Shown piece after piece: positions 44,843 to 55,086 of a stretch of 64,000 bases of DNA. The DNA is taken from NCBI GenBank assembly GCA_947487765.1, contig CANKXO010000005.1:248001-312000 (forward strand), in the 5' to 3' direction. The position numbers and the translations under genes are program-made. Each line of letters starts with the position of its first letter. Within the stretch, counting starts at the first letter, position 1. The notes below the pieces were generated by a model. It did not search any database, was not told where the DNA came from, and saw nothing but the letters and a program-made list of their open reading frames with translations. The stretch is from an uncultured Pseudomonadales bacterium. Lineage in GTDB: Bacteria; Pseudomonadota; Gammaproteobacteria; Pseudomonadales; Cellvibrionaceae.

Positions 44843-46771
44843 ATGACTTCTGTATATATACTGGTTTCGGCTATCGTTTTATTTGCCTTTATTTCTCAAT
44901 ATTATTTGTTTTCTTATGCCTATCTAACACTTGTTGTTGTTTTTATCATCAGCCTGTTTCTTTATCCTTTCTATGATGCCGTAGTGCTGGGCCTATTGAT
45001 AGCCATTATATTGATTTCATTATTAAGGTTGTTCTATTTATTTTTTCAAGAACTCAGGTCATCTTTTATAAAAATGGGACGGAAGCGCTCATGGGCGGCG
45101 GTTAGTCTCACATTGTTATTATGGCTTCCATTTCCATTATTAGCTGGTTTAGGTTATTGGATGCTGGAAGTAAGAAATAATAAGATTCAAACCGGTGTTG
45201 AAGATTACATCTATAATATTAATGTTGATGCTCAAGCTTACAGTTGTGGCAGTGATTTTAATCTTATATGTAAATGTTATGAATATAGTCAGTCACCCTT
45301 AGAGTCACAAAATCTGGTCGTCCATGATTGCCCAGCAGTTGACCCTACCTACTATTCGATTAAACAAAATAGCGGTGAAATGGAACGTGATATTCACTCT
45401 GCTATTGAACGACTAAAAATCGTGTTTCGTGAAGATATTATTAGCCGCATAGAAAATCAGCTTGATAAAAGCAAAGCAGCAATCGAAAAAAATAACGGTA
45501 ATATAGAACAAGCTTTATTTGGTAATGCTCGTCATAAGAAAAGGTCTATCAATAAAGCTAAAAATGGCCCTGTATTGGAATATACATTAGCAGGTTATCA
45601 TGCAGATCTAGAGCCTCCAGAATGTAATGGCGTCATTGATCAAATTTTTAAACTCCGTGATTGCGTCAAAAATATTGCCTTAGAGCCATTGTCAAACGCT
45701 TATTTAGATATTCGTAACGATCTTCGTAATGAAACCATTAAGCTGACTTCTGGTAGTGAAAGGTCAGTTGATGAAAAAATTAAAGATATAAAACGATCAG
45801 TTAATTTTGTTGTTAGGCAGCGCTTAAGCACCTATAGTCAACGTGCGCATAATACGGTTGAAGATGGCTTTAGTACGATTAAAGCGATTGATCAGATATC
45901 TTTTCTTATTTGGATATCTATCGTTATTTATGCTTTATTAACAGGCTTTATCTATCTCTATATACGCTATGTATACAACAGGCAACATGGGAAAGTCTCT
46001 TTTACTTGTGATGAAACAGGTGGTTTTTGTATAGATGATGAACTAAAAAAGGATACTGAAGCCATAAGTATCTCTGACATCACTGTTGATGACAGTATGA
46101 ACAGTTTTTCTCAGTCTATAGATAGGAAAACATGGTATGCCGCTATCGATTCGGCATTACGTTATGAAATCGACGGAATTATTTCTATTCCTAGGCCGCT
46201 AACCTTAATGTTTAAACGTTTGCCTGGAAAGTATTTTTTGTTTCGCTATAGCGAGGCGGATGGGAAACAGTCCATCGAAGCTCATGCTGATGGTTTAACC
46301 CGATTTATAAAAATAAAATTAAGAGAGGGCCAGTCAGTTTGTTTTAATTTTTCAAACCTCGTGGCATTTTCTGATGACGTAAACCTGAAAACAACCATAA
46401 GTTTAAAGCTAAAGACATTTTTTCAAAGTCAGCTCTTTTTTAGTACAGCTTCTGGCCCTGGAGAGATAATTATACGTACGACCAGTGGTAAGCCAGAAAT
46501 TATGCCCCATAATGAAACTAAACCATCTGACCCAAGAGATTTAGTTGTTTTCGATTTGAAGGGGCAATATTCTCTTCTGGCTGATTTAAACCCATTAAGT
46601 GTTTATTTCTTAGGCCACCGAATAATCCCTGATGGGGCTACTGCGGTGATCAGGCAATCACCCGATAATAAAAGCAGTTTTTCTTCTAAGGCGACGGCCG
46701 TTCGTAGAACACTCTATCTGCTTTTACCGTTAACATTTGTCACGATAGTCCTGCCTTGGGTTTTGCCTTGA
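44843..46771 (+). CDS. Multi-pass membrane protein with AIM24-like C-terminal domain (unknown function)
   Basis: Protein of 642 residues, not recognised. Four hydrophobic segments lie in the first 107 residues, then a charged region of about 240 residues containing four cysteines (YSCGSDF, LICKCYEY, VHDCPA) and a helical part (IERLKIVFREDIISRIENQLDKS), a fifth membrane segment at about 350-373, and a soluble domain (about 400-615). This domain resembles AIM24/TIGR00266 beta proteins: LREGQSVCFNFSNLVAFSDDV and SGPGEIIIRT are suggestive. A last membrane helix ends the protein at 618-641. ATG at 44843 with GGAAG upstream. The next gene is likely co-transcribed (44-bp gap). The AIM24 link is by eye and tentative. 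Confidence 0.6.
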   Translation: MTSVYILVSAIVLFAFISQYYLFSYAYLTLVVVFIISLFLYPFYDAVVLGLLIAIILISLLRLFYLFFQELRSSFIKMGRKRSWAAVSLTLLLWLPFPLLAGLGYWMLEVRNNKIQTGVEDYIYNINVDAQAYSCGSDFNLICKCYEYSQSPLESQNLVVHDCPAVDPTYYSIKQNSGEMERDIHSAIERLKIVFREDIISRIENQLDKSKAAIEKNNGNIEQALFGNARHKKRSINKAKNGPVLEYTLAGYHADLEPPECNGVIDQIFKLRDCVKNIALEPLSNAYLDIRNDLRNETIKLTSGSERSVDEKIKDIKRSVNFVVRQRLSTYSQRAHNTVEDGFSTIKAIDQISFLIWISIVIYALLTGFIYLYIRYVYNRQHGKVSFTCDETGGFCIDDELKKDTEAISISDITVDDSMNSFSQSIDRKTWYAAIDSALRYEIDGIISIPRPLTLMFKRLPGKYFLFRYSEADGKQSIEAHADGLTRFIKIKLREGQSVCFNFSNLVAFSDDVNLKTTISLKLKTFFQSQLFFSTASGPGEIIIRTTSGKPEIMPHNETKPSDPRDLVVFDLKGQYSLLADLNPLSVYFLGHRIIPDGATAVIRQSPDNKSSFSSKATAVRRTLYLLLPLTFVTIVLPWVLP

Positions 46772-46815
46772 AATTGAGTCACATATTTGCCTCATCTATT
46801 ATGGAGTCATAAAGA

Positions 46816-47487
46816 ATGAATAATAAGAATAAAATTGCTAAAAGTATTATTTACCTTATCGCGTTGTTAGGTGTACTTCCTGCGATCATTTACGTTACAA
46901 GTAACTTAATGGGCTCAAGTGATTTGATAAATATTAACGAGGTTATTCATTCAGTTTCGGCACCGGTTGTTTTTACCTTGTTATTTATATGTGGCGTGTG
47001 GTTATGTCTTTTTCTAGACGATGCAAAAAAGTTAATACTGCTTATTCCAGTGCTTTGCATGGCAGTTTTTCCAATATTGAGCGTCAATAAATCCAGTCAT
47101 ATCCCCAGTGGTGCTGTCATGGCGTTTAACCTTGCTACTGGATGCCCTAAAGGTTGGCAATTGTTCACACCTTCTACAGGTAGGGTGATCGTAGGGGCTG
47201 GGTCCGTAGAAGATAACCGCGATATGAACGATAAATTGTTAACGAGCCGAAAGTTATTTGAAAATGGTGGTATTGAAACCCAAAATCAAGTACCAAGGCA
47301 TTCCCACTCTTTTACCTATCAAGAAGGTAGTACAAAAACAATATGGGGCAATAGGGGAGATACTGGTCGGAAAAAAAGATTGCTAGCTAATTTTAAAAAA
47401 ACGATCAATACCAAAAGTGCAGGAAAAACCGTTGCCGATAATAATATGCCGCCATTTATCGCACTTTATTACTGTCAGAAAATATAA
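46816..47487 (+). CDS. Membrane-anchored protein with phage tail-collar-like C-terminal domain
   Basis: Protein of 223 residues. Three hydrophobic segments occupy residues 8-95. The rest resembles the tail-collar (tail fibre tip) domain: IPSGAVMAFNLATGCPKGWQLF, GRVIVGAGS, a loop with HSHSF, and the closing NNMPPFIALYYCQK, which is the usual end of these domains. Family proteins are phage tail fibres or bacterial surface proteins; a stand-alone membrane version is unusual. It follows the AIM24-like gene and precedes clpB. No phage genes are nearby, so it is not a prophage fragment by context. Confidence 0.65.
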   Translation: MNNKNKIAKSIIYLIALLGVLPAIIYVTSNLMGSSDLININEVIHSVSAPVVFTLLFICGVWLCLFLDDAKKLILLIPVLCMAVFPILSVNKSSHIPSGAVMAFNLATGCPKGWQLFTPSTGRVIVGAGSVEDNRDMNDKLLTSRKLFENGGIETQNQVPRHSHSFTYQEGSTKTIWGNRGDTGRKKRLLANFKKTINTKSAGKTVADNNMPPFIALYYCQKI

Positions 47488-47591
47488 GTAAATGCTGTTA
47501 TATCTACAAAGGTTTATTACATCGCGAGTGTTTATCAACGCTATGTTATTTGATCCTAATCAACATCAATATATATAGAATCATCATCCCT

Positions 47592-47620
47592 CTTGATTTC
47601 CCTTTCTTGTCCCCTATATT
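47592..47620 (+). promoter_or_regulatory. Heat-shock (sigma-32) type promoter of clpB
   Basis: CTTGATT (47592-47598) and CCCCTATATT (47611-47620), separated by 12 bp, match the sigma-32 -35 CTTGAAA and -10 CCCCATnT elements closely. The -10 lies 36 bp before the clpB ATG, so the start of transcription would be about 28 bp upstream of it. clpB is a classic sigma-32 gene. Confidence 0.7.
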
Positions 47621-47656
47621 ACTAAGCAGTGAATACTTATTTAGAGATAATCAATT

Positions 47657-50233
47657 ATGCGTATCGATCGTTTAACAAATCAACTACAGATGGCTTTATC
47701 AGATGCACAGTCATTGGCCGTTGGGCGAGATCATACTCATTTAGACCCCCTTCATTTTCTATCTGCTATGTTGGATCAGCAGGGGGGGAGTGTGCGGCCT
47801 TTGTTATCGCAGGCAGGGTTTGATGTTCCTGGCTTGCGTAATGATCTAGGTAAAAAACTGAATGATTTGCCACGGGTACAACATGCTACCGGTGATGTAC
47901 AGCTATCGCCAGAAATGGGGCGTTTACTGAACCTTTCAGATAAAAAAGCGCAAAAAAATGGCGATAAATTTATCTCCAGTGAGAGCGTATTACTCGCTTC
48001 AATGGAGGATGGTACAACGTCATTAGGTAAATTACTTAAACAGTTTGGTGATGTTCAGAGGCTTGAAAAAGCAATTGATGCGATTCGAGGGGGGGAAACG
48101 GTTGATGACCCTGATGCCGAGGAAAACCGTCAGGCGCTGGAAAAATATACCATCGATTTAACCGCAAGAGCTGAATCAGGCAAACTCGACCCTGTGATTG
48201 GGCGTGATGATGAAATTCGTCGAACCATACAAGTCTTACAGCGCCGTACTAAAAATAACCCCGTTCTTATTGGTGAGCCGGGTGTGGGTAAAACTGCCAT
48301 TGTTGAAGGTTTAGCACAGCGCATTATTAATGGTGAGGTTCCAGAAGGCTTAAAGCGTAAACGTGTTTTATCATTGGATTTAGGTGCTTTATTAGCAGGT
48401 GCAAAATTTCGAGGAGAGTTTGAGGAACGTTTAAAAGCGGTGCTTAACGAACTGTCTAAACAAGAAGGCCGCATTATTATTTTCATAGATGAAATTCATA
48501 TGATGGTCGGTGCGGGTAAAGCAGAAGGTGCGATGGATGCAGGCAATATGTTGAAGCCTGCATTGGCCCGTGGAGATTTACATTGTGTGGGTGCAACAAC
48601 TCTTGATGAATATCGAAAGTTTATTGAAAAAGATGCAGCACTGGAGCGTCGTTTTCAAAAAGTATTAGTTGAAGAACCTTCAGAATCTGACACGATTGCT
48701 ATTTTACGTGGTTTAAAAGAGCGTTATGAAGTTCATCACGGTGTGGATATTACAGATTCTGCAATTATAGCGGCCGCTAAATTATCTCAACGTTATATTA
48801 CAGATCGACAATTGCCAGATAAAGCCATTGATTTAATTGATGAAGCAGCCAGCCGTATTCGAATGGAAATTGATTCTAAGCCCGAAGCAATGGATCGATT
48901 AGAGCGTCGGCTAATACAATTAAAAATTGAACGTGAAGCAATTAAAAAGGATGAAGACGAAGCCTCTAAGCAACGCTTAAAAGATATCGATCGAACCATT
49001 TCTGAAGTTGAATCTGATTTTAGTGATCTCGATGAGGTATGGAGTGCAGAAAAAGCTGCATTGTCTGGAACCTTAGAAATCAAAAGTAATCTTGAGCAAG
49101 CGCGCATTGATATGGAAGCTGCACGCCGTGCCAGTGATTTGGAACGTATCTCCCAACTGCAATACGGTGTTATACCTGAACTGGAAAAGCAATTGGACAT
49201 GGCGAGCCAGGCTGAGATGATGGAAATGAAACTGTTGCGCAACAAAGTAACAGATGAAGAAATTGCTGAAGTCGTTTCTAAGTGGACTGGTATTCCTGTT
49301 TCCAAAATGTTGGAAGGCGAGCGTGAAAAATTGTTACGAATGGAAAATGAATTGCATGAAAGAGTCATTGGTCAGGGAACCGCAGTGTCCGCTGTTGCCA
49401 ATGCAATTCGACGTTCTCGTGCAGGGTTGTCTGACCCCAACCGTCCTAATGGCTCATTTTTGTTTTTAGGGCCTACTGGGGTCGGTAAAACAGAATTGTG
49501 TAAAGCCTTGGCCGAATTTTTATTCGATAGTCAGGATGCGATGGTGCGTTTGGATATGTCCGAATTCATGGAGAAACACGCTGTCGCTCGTTTAATTGGC
49601 GCGCCTCCCGGTTATGTCGGCTATGAAGAAGGTGGTTATTTAACAGAGGCTGTGCGGCGACGACCATATTCTGTTTTACTGCTAGATGAAGTTGAAAAAG
49701 CACATTCGGATGTTTTTAATATTTTGCTACAGGTATTAGAAGATGGTCGTTTAACTGATAGCCAAGGGCGTACAGTGGATTTTCGTAACACCGTTATTGT
49801 AATGACCTCTAATTTGGGCTCGGATGTAATACAGGAAATGAACGGAGCGGATAAATCGCAAAGTGAAGTTCACGCGGGTGTTATGTCCGTTGTGAGTCAT
49901 CACTTTAGGCCAGAATTTATCAATCGTATTGATGAAATGGTCGTATTTGAACCTTTATCAAAAGAGCAAATACGGGGTATAGCATCGATACAGCTAAACC
50001 TATTGAGAGGGCGTTTGGCAGAGCGTGATCTAAATATTGAGCTAACCGATGAGGTGTTGGACAAACTATCCGAAGCAGGCTTTGATCCTATTTTTGGTGC
50101 AAGACCTTTAAAGCGAACGCTTCAACAGTTATTGGAAAACCCTTTATCGCAAAGGCTTCTGGCTGGTGATTTTATGCCCGGTGATACGATTCATGTGAGC
50201 CTTGATGATCTAGGCCATTTGTACTTCAAATAA
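47657..50233 (+). CDS. clpB: Chaperone ClpB (Hsp100 disaggregase)
   Basis: Protein of 858 residues. The N-terminal Clp_N domain (about 1-145) is followed by AAA+ module 1 with Walker [11 protein letters not shown] (about 205-214), a long middle coiled-coil domain (about 400-525, [20 protein letters not shown]), AAA+ module 2 with Walker [11 protein letters not shown] (about 604-613), and a C-terminal D2-small domain. It dissolves protein aggregates with DnaK. ATG at 47657. Confidence 0.98.
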   Translation: MRIDRLTNQLQMALSDAQSLAVGRDHTHLDPLHFLSAMLDQQGGSVRPLLSQAGFDVPGLRNDLGKKLNDLPRVQHATGDVQLSPEMGRLLNLSDKKAQKNGDKFISSESVLLASMEDGTTSLGKLLKQFGDVQRLEKAIDAIRGGETVDDPDAEENRQALEKYTIDLTARAESGKLDPVIGRDDEIRRTIQVLQRRTKNNPVLIGEPGVGKTAIVEGLAQRIINGEVPEGLKRKRVLSLDLGALLAGAKFRGEFEERLKAVLNELSKQEGRIIIFIDEIHMMVGAGKAEGAMDAGNMLKPALARGDLHCVGATTLDEYRKFIEKDAALERRFQKVLVEEPSESDTIAILRGLKERYEVHHGVDITDSAIIAAAKLSQRYITDRQLPDKAIDLIDEAASRIRMEIDSKPEAMDRLERRLIQLKIEREAIKKDEDEASKQRLKDIDRTISEVESDFSDLDEVWSAEKAALSGTLEIKSNLEQARIDMEAARRASDLERISQLQYGVIPELEKQLDMASQAEMMEMKLLRNKVTDEEIAEVVSKWTGIPVSKMLEGEREKLLRMENELHERVIGQGTAVSAVANAIRRSRAGLSDPNRPNGSFLFLGPTGVGKTELCKALAEFLFDSQDAMVRLDMSEFMEKHAVARLIGAPPGYVGYEEGGYLTEAVRRRPYSVLLLDEVEKAHSDVFNILLQVLEDGRLTDSQGRTVDFRNTVIVMTSNLGSDVIQEMNGADKSQSEVHAGVMSVVSHHFRPEFINRIDEMVVFEPLSKEQIRGIASIQLNLLRGRLAERDLNIELTDEVLDKLSEAGFDPIFGARPLKRTLQQLLENPLSQRLLAGDFMPGDTIHVSLDDLGHLYFK

Positions 50234-50264
50234 TTAGATTTGTAATCTGAAAACTAAATAGAGT

Positions 50265-50297
50265 AAAAAGCAACAGAGTGGTTGCGCCTTTTTTTAT
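50265..50297 (+). terminator. Probable terminator of clpB
   Basis: GCAAC (50270-50274) and GTTGC (50281-50285) form a short stem with a 6-base loop, preceded by an A-run and followed by GCC and seven T residues. The 5-bp stem is weak, so moderate confidence. Confidence 0.5.
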
Positions 50298-50309
50298 AAT
50301 CGTTATACT
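50282..50309 (+). promoter_or_regulatory. Candidate promoter of ilvI–ilvH
   Basis: TTGCGC (50282-50287) and TATACT (50304-50309) are 16 bp apart; a TATAAT at 50295 is an alternative -10. Use of the first would start transcription near 50316, giving a 5' leader of about 315 nt. Confidence 0.4.
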
Positions 50310-50631
50310 TCCGTCCATAGCTCATTTAATGAGCTCCGCGGTGTGAGGCGTAAACCACACTCCAAGCTGAGGTTTATGAGTTGTTTCAAGTCGGTTACCT
50401 CCGATGTTGAAGCTTCTCCTGAACTGCTAACTTACCGGTTAGTTCATGGCCCCTTCCGCAAGTGCACTTTATCTATATGAGGATAAGTGTTGCTTCTTAA
50501 TACAAAGCAGTTGTTATTACATAGTCGTTGTTGTCCATTATCGCTGATGGTGTATCTGTGATAGGTGACCCTTACCCTATTGTTTTAGCAAGGCTTTGTA
50601 TTTTCTTATGACAGTAACAGAGGATACAAAA
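50310..50631 (+). promoter_or_regulatory. Structured 5' leader of the ilvI–ilvH operon
   Basis: Long untranslated region before the acetolactate synthase genes with several complementary stretches: AGCTCAT/ATGAGCT (50319-50335), GTGTG/CACAC (50341-50360), CACTTTATC/GATAAGTG (50465-50489), ATAGG/CCTAT (about 50561-50580), and ATACAAAGC (50500-50508) pairing exactly with GCTTTGTAT (50593-50601), which encloses the last 84 bases and ends close to the translation start. No terminator precedes the gene, so control of translation is more likely than attenuation by termination. A cis-acting RNA called ilvB-OMG has been described before ilvB in marine gammaproteobacteria; this may be a member, but I cannot verify the consensus. 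Confidence 0.5.
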
Positions 50632-52368
50632 GTGGAAATGCTCTCAGGCGGAGACATGTTAATCCGCGCTCTTAGCGATGAAGGCGTTGATATTATGTTT
50701 GGCTACCCAGGTGGTGCCGCACTACATATTTACGATGCCATATTTAGACAAGACAAAGTTAAGCACATTCTAGTGCGACATGAGCAATCGGCAACCCATG
50801 CTGCTGATGCTTATTCTAGAGTGACGGGGAAAGTCGGTACCGTACTGGTAACCTCTGGTCCTGGTGCGACAAACGCAATTACAGGTATTGCTACTGCCTT
50901 TATGGATTCTATTCCAATGGTTGTGATATCTGGGCAGGTGCCTAGCGACAAGATTGGTCAAGATGCATTTCAAGAAACCGATATGATTGGTGTTTCACGT
51001 CCCATCGTGAAGCATAGCTTTATGGTACAAAACCCTGAAGATATTCCTGAGATTGTAAAAAAAGCTTATTACATTGCAGCGTCTGGTCGTCCTGGTCCTG
51101 TTGTTATTGATGTGCCAAAAGATTTGACTGCGCCAAATGTTACTTTCGAGTACAACTATCCCGATAGTGTTTCTATGCGTTCTTATAATCCAGTACAAAA
51201 AGGACATAGCGGACAAATTAAAAAAGCTGTTAAAGCTATATTAGCTGCAAAGCAACCAGTCATTTATATTGGTGGTGGTGCGATACATGGAAATACGCCA
51301 GAGCTAGTGACAAAAGTTATTCGCACACTGGGTTATCCGATTACCAGTACCTTGATGGGGCTGGGCGCTTACCCAAGTACTGATAAGCAGTTTATTGGTA
51401 TGTTAGGTATGCACGGGACCTATGAAGCAAATACAGCGATGCATAAAAGTGACATGATTTTTGCCGTTGGTGCGCGTTTTGATGATCGTGTGACCAATGC
51501 ACTTGAAAAGTTTTGTCCCAATGCGCAAATCGTTCATATTGATATCGACCCTACTTCTATTTCGAAAACAATCCCTGCGGATATTCCCATTGTTGGTCCT
51601 GCTGAATCAGTGTTGACTGAGATGTTGCCATTACTTGAAAAAGGCAAAGGTAAAATTGATCAGGAAGCATTGACCAGCTGGTGGGTTGAGATTGATGAGT
51701 CTCGAGAAAAACATGGCCTTTATACACAGAATCGCTTTGATGATAAAAGTGAAATGCTTAAGCCACAAGAAGTCGTGCAAGCTGTTTATCAAGTTACTAA
51801 AGGCGATGCTATTGTGACAACCGATGTTGGTCAACATCAGATGTTTGCAGCGCAATATTATATGTTTGATAAGCCACGCAAATGGGTGACCTCTGGCGGT
51901 TTGGGAACAATGGGTTTTGGTATCCCTGCAGCGATGGGGGCACAGTTTGCCTTTATTGATGAAACAGTTGTGTGCTTTACCGGTGAAGGTAGTGTGCAAA
52001 TGTGTATTCAGGAATTATCGACACTGAAGCAATATAACTTGCCCATCAAGATTATTAATATTAATAACCAAGCGTTGGGGATGGTAAAACAGTGGCAGGA
52101 CATGAACTACGACGGTCGCTATTCAGAAATTTTGTATGAAGATTCATTGCCTGACTTTGTTAAGTTAGCAGAAGCTTATGGTCATGTTGGTATAAAAGTG
52201 ACTCAGCGTGATGAGCTTAAAGGAAAATTAGAAGAATGTTTTGCGATGAAGGATCGAGTGGTCTTTATGGATATTTATGTTGATCCAAATGAACACGTTT
52301 ATCCCATGCAAATTCCTTTGCAGTCAGTAGGAGATATGTTCTTGAGTAAAACGGAGCGTACAGCATGA
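50632..52368 (+). CDS. ilvI: Acetolactate synthase large subunit (biosynthetic)
   Basis: Catalytic subunit of AHAS, first step of valine/leucine/isoleucine synthesis; 578 residues from GTG at 50632. That start has AGAGGA 7 bases upstream and gives an N terminus (MEMLSGGDMLIRAL) like other IlvI proteins; an ATG at 50608 and a TTG at 50596 lack such a site. The three TPP-enzyme domains are present: catalytic Glu in VRHEQSATHAADAY, FAD-binding middle, and TPP/Mg motif GEGSVQMCIQEL...IININNQALGMV. The motif begins GEG instead of GDG. The gene overlaps ilvH by 4 bp. Confidence 0.96.
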   Translation: MEMLSGGDMLIRALSDEGVDIMFGYPGGAALHIYDAIFRQDKVKHILVRHEQSATHAADAYSRVTGKVGTVLVTSGPGATNAITGIATAFMDSIPMVVISGQVPSDKIGQDAFQETDMIGVSRPIVKHSFMVQNPEDIPEIVKKAYYIAASGRPGPVVIDVPKDLTAPNVTFEYNYPDSVSMRSYNPVQKGHSGQIKKAVKAILAAKQPVIYIGGGAIHGNTPELVTKVIRTLGYPITSTLMGLGAYPSTDKQFIGMLGMHGTYEANTAMHKSDMIFAVGARFDDRVTNALEKFCPNAQIVHIDIDPTSISKTIPADIPIVGPAESVLTEMLPLLEKGKGKIDQEALTSWWVEIDESREKHGLYTQNRFDDKSEMLKPQEVVQAVYQVTKGDAIVTTDVGQHQMFAAQYYMFDKPRKWVTSGGLGTMGFGIPAAMGAQFAFIDETVVCFTGEGSVQMCIQELSTLKQYNLPIKIININNQALGMVKQWQDMNYDGRYSEILYEDSLPDFVKLAEAYGHVGIKVTQRDELKGKLEECFAMKDRVVFMDIYVDPNEHVYPMQIPLQSVGDMFLSKTERTA

Positions 52369-52859
52369 GTAGACGAATTATTTCAGTACTAATGGAAAAT
52401 GAACCGGGCGCTTTATCTCGTGTTGTGGGTCTATTTTCTCAGCGTGGCTACAATATTGAGACATTAAATGTTGCGCCAACAGAAGATGAATCTCTCTCGC
52501 GTTTAACGTTAACAACAATGGGTGATGATTACTCGATTGAGCAAATTACAAAAAATCTTAATAAGCTCATTGATGTTGTGAAGTTGGTTGATCTATCTGA
52601 AGGTTATCATATAGAACGCGAATTAATGATGATTAAAGTGCGTGCAATTGGTAATGCCCGAGAAGAAATTAAACGTAGTGTTGATATTTTTCGCGGACAA
52701 ATCATTGATGTAACTCAAACGACGTACACTATTCAATTGGCCGGTGATGCGGAAAAGCTAACAGCCTTTATCGGCGCGGTTGGCGAAGCCGTGATACTTG
52801 AAGTTGTACGCACGGGTGTCTCGGGTATTAGTCGTGGAGAAAAAATACTGAAGCTTTAA
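52365..52859 (+). CDS. ilvH: Acetolactate synthase small (regulatory) subunit
   Basis: Protein of 164 residues. The ACT domain lies at the N terminus (RRIISVLMENEPGALSRVVGLFSQRGYNIETLNV) and senses valine; a second regulatory half follows (ELMMIKVRAIG, FRGQIIDVTQTTYTIQLAGD). Its ATG overlaps the ilvI stop. A good terminator follows at 52885. In Pseudomonas ilvC comes next; here ilvC lies 8.6 kb further on. Confidence 0.96.
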   Translation: MSRRIISVLMENEPGALSRVVGLFSQRGYNIETLNVAPTEDESLSRLTLTTMGDDYSIEQITKNLNKLIDVVKLVDLSEGYHIERELMMIKVRAIGNAREEIKRSVDIFRGQIIDVTQTTYTIQLAGDAEKLTAFIGAVGEAVILEVVRTGVSGISRGEKILKL

Positions 52860-52884
52860 GCTGCATAATTAATATAGTGGACAA

Positions 52885-52912
52885 TAAAAACCGCCTTTAT
52901 GGCGGTTTTTTT
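52885..52912 (+). terminator. Rho-independent terminator of ilvI–ilvH
   Basis: A-run, CCGCC, 5-base loop, GGCGG and a run of seven T residues, 26 bp after the ilvH stop. Confidence 0.9.
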
Positions 52913-53150
52913 ATGGATGATATTCCCAGCATTCAGTCTTTGTTCGTCGTTAAATTGGAAATTTTTTGCCTATATGAGAAATAAAAACAATGTGCGTTAA
53001 TAGAGCCTGTCGGTGTAATTGCAGATAAATTACTACTTTAGTTATAGGTAAGGTGTGTCGTAGTTTATTACTCATAGCGATGTAGTGTACATTTTAGGCA
53101 GCTTGTATTTAACATAAGCTTGTTCAGTGACAATCGGAGAACTAATAATA

Positions 53151-54821
53151 ATGGCTAAATCTGATATTGAAATCGCTCGCGAAGCGGCTATGCAACCCAT
53201 TAATGAGGTTGGTGATAGATTGGGTATTCCTCCTGAATCTCTCATGCTCTACGGACATACAAAAGCTAAAATTAGCAAAGAATTTATTGAATCTATTCAA
53301 GATCGCAAAAACGGAAAGTTAATTTTAGTGACAGCTATATCGCCGACGCCAGCAGGTGAAGGTAAAACGACAACAACTGTTGGATTGGGTGATGGACTCA
53401 ATCGCATCGGTAAAAAAACTATTATGTGTTTGCGTGAGCCTAGCTTGGGTCCTTGCTTTGGCATGAAGGGTGGTGCTGCTGGTGGTGGCTACGCTCAGGT
53501 AGTACCAATGGAAGATATTAATCTTCACTTTACGGGTGACTTTCATGCGATCGGAGCAGCACATAATCTATTATCGGCGCTCATCGACAATCATATTAAG
53601 TGGGAGAATGAGTCAGGTTTAGATCCTCAGCGTGTCACTTGGCGTCGTGTCATGGATATGAACGACCGAACCTTACGTGATATCGTCATCGGATTAGGCA
53701 GTATTGGTAATGGGCTCACTCGCCAAACAGGGTTTGATATTACTGTTGCTTCAGAAATTATGGCTATCTTTTGTTTGGCGACAGACCTTAAGGATTTAGA
53801 GCGTCGTATTGGTAATATTATTATTGGCTATACGGGGGAGCAAGAACCTGTATATGCGCGCGACATTAAGGCTGAAGGGGCAATGACGGTATTATTAAGA
53901 GATGCTTTTAGTCCCAATTTAGTCCAAACACTGGAAAATAACCCTGCTTTTATTCATGGTGGCCCTTTTGCCAATATTGCCCATGGTTGTAATTCGGCAG
54001 TTGCTACACAAACAGCCCTGAAACTTGCAGACTATGTCGTGACAGAAGCAGGGTTTGGTGCAGATTTAGGAGCCGAAAAATTCTTTGATATCAAATGCCG
54101 TAAGACAGGTATGAAGCCCGATGCAGTCGTACTTGTTGCAACTGCTCGTGCCTTAAAAATGCATGGGGGTGTTTCCAAAGAAGATCTAAATAATGAAAAT
54201 GTCGCAGCGGTTAAAAAAGGCTTAGAAAACCTTGGTCGCCATCTGCGCAATCTAGGTCAATTTGGTGTGCCTGTTGTCGTAGGTATCAATAACTTTACTG
54301 CAGATACTGATGAAGAGTTACAGGTGATTAAAGACTATTGCGCTGAGTTCGGTGTTGAAGTGTGTGTTTGTAAGCACTGGGCTGAAGGCTCTAAGGGCAC
54401 TGAAGAATTAGCGAAGCAAGTTGTGTCTTTAGCTGAGTCAGGAGCAGCACAATTCCGCACCCTCTATGACGATAGCATGCCATTGTTTAATAAAATTCGT
54501 CACATTGCCCGTACCTTATATGGCGCAGAAGATATCGTAGCTGATAAAGCGGTAAGGGATAAATTGGCGAGTTGGCAGGAAGAGTACGGTCACTTTCCTG
54601 TTTGTATGGCAAAAACACAATACAGCTTTTCTACCGACCCTGCATTGCTAGGTGCTCCTTTTGGCCATGTCGTACCTATTCGCGAAGTGCGTCTGTCAGC
54701 CGGAGCAGAGTTTGTTGTGGCAATCTGTGGTCAGATAATGACAATGCCTGGCTTACCTCGAGTTCCTTCTGCTAACAATATCAGGCTTAATGAGGAAGGC
54801 CAGATCGAAGGCCTATTTTAA
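53151..54821 (+). CDS. fhs: Formate–tetrahydrofolate ligase
   Basis: Protein of 556 residues from the ATG at 53151 ([12 protein letters not shown]), with GGAG 11 bases upstream. It forms 10-formyl-THF from formate, THF and ATP. Family motifs: P-loop [53 protein letters not shown], and the C-terminal [18 protein letters not shown]. Length is normal. Fhs is patchy in gammaproteobacteria, and it sits in the segment inserted between ilvH and ilvC. The 290 bp upstream hold only a possible small inverted repeat and an unclear promoter. Confidence 0.96.
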   Translation: MAKSDIEIAREAAMQPINEVGDRLGIPPESLMLYGHTKAKISKEFIESIQDRKNGKLILVTAISPTPAGEGKTTTTVGLGDGLNRIGKKTIMCLREPSLGPCFGMKGGAAGGGYAQVVPMEDINLHFTGDFHAIGAAHNLLSALIDNHIKWENESGLDPQRVTWRRVMDMNDRTLRDIVIGLGSIGNGLTRQTGFDITVASEIMAIFCLATDLKDLERRIGNIIIGYTGEQEPVYARDIKAEGAMTVLLRDAFSPNLVQTLENNPAFIHGGPFANIAHGCNSAVATQTALKLADYVVTEAGFGADLGAEKFFDIKCRKTGMKPDAVVLVATARALKMHGGVSKEDLNNENVAAVKKGLENLGRHLRNLGQFGVPVVVGINNFTADTDEELQVIKDYCAEFGVEVCVCKHWAEGSKGTEELAKQVVSLAESGAAQFRTLYDDSMPLFNKIRHIARTLYGAEDIVADKAVRDKLASWQEEYGHFPVCMAKTQYSFSTDPALLGAPFGHVVPIREVRLSAGAEFVVAICGQIMTMPGLPRVPSANNIRLNEEGQIEGLF

Positions 54822-54839
54822 AAGTAGCCTAAGTGGCTA

Positions 54840-54882
54840 AAACTCAGGGAAACAATAGGTTGATAGCTTCCCTGAGTTTTTG
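54840..54882 (+). terminator. Strong terminator of fhs
   Basis: AACTCAGGGAA and its exact complement (11 bp) at 54841-54851 and 54868-54878, followed by T-rich sequence, 19 bp after the fhs stop. Confidence 0.85.
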
Positions 54883-55086
54883 ATTTGAGCATAATGATCA
54901 TTGTCTCAATCATTGACCTATATTTAAAATAAAGAAAAATAAAGTCTCAAATACTTAAAAAAGTACTATTATTTATAATGGTATTCTTATTATTTTGTAT
55001 GATTTGTGTACAAAGTAAGTATAAACCCCTTGTTTTGTGATAGTATTCGCAAAAAATACAGCCATTTGCATTAGGAGTTCTACTAC

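Noticed and set aside
46816-47487. Prophage remnant
   Set aside because: The tail-collar-like gene has membrane helices and no other phage gene lies nearby, so a phage origin is not supported.
48793-49368. Minus-strand open frame of 191 codons inside clpB
   Set aside because: Antisense to strongly conserved ClpB coding sequence; no independent support.
50376-50480. Leader peptide of 34 codons before ilvI
   Set aside because: It has a GAGG site and an ATG, but only 8 of 34 codons are Ile/Leu/Val without a run and no attenuator terminator follows; kept only as a possibility within the leader.
51631-51999. Minus-strand open frame of 122 codons in ilvI
   Set aside because: Shadow of conserved acetolactate synthase coding sequence.
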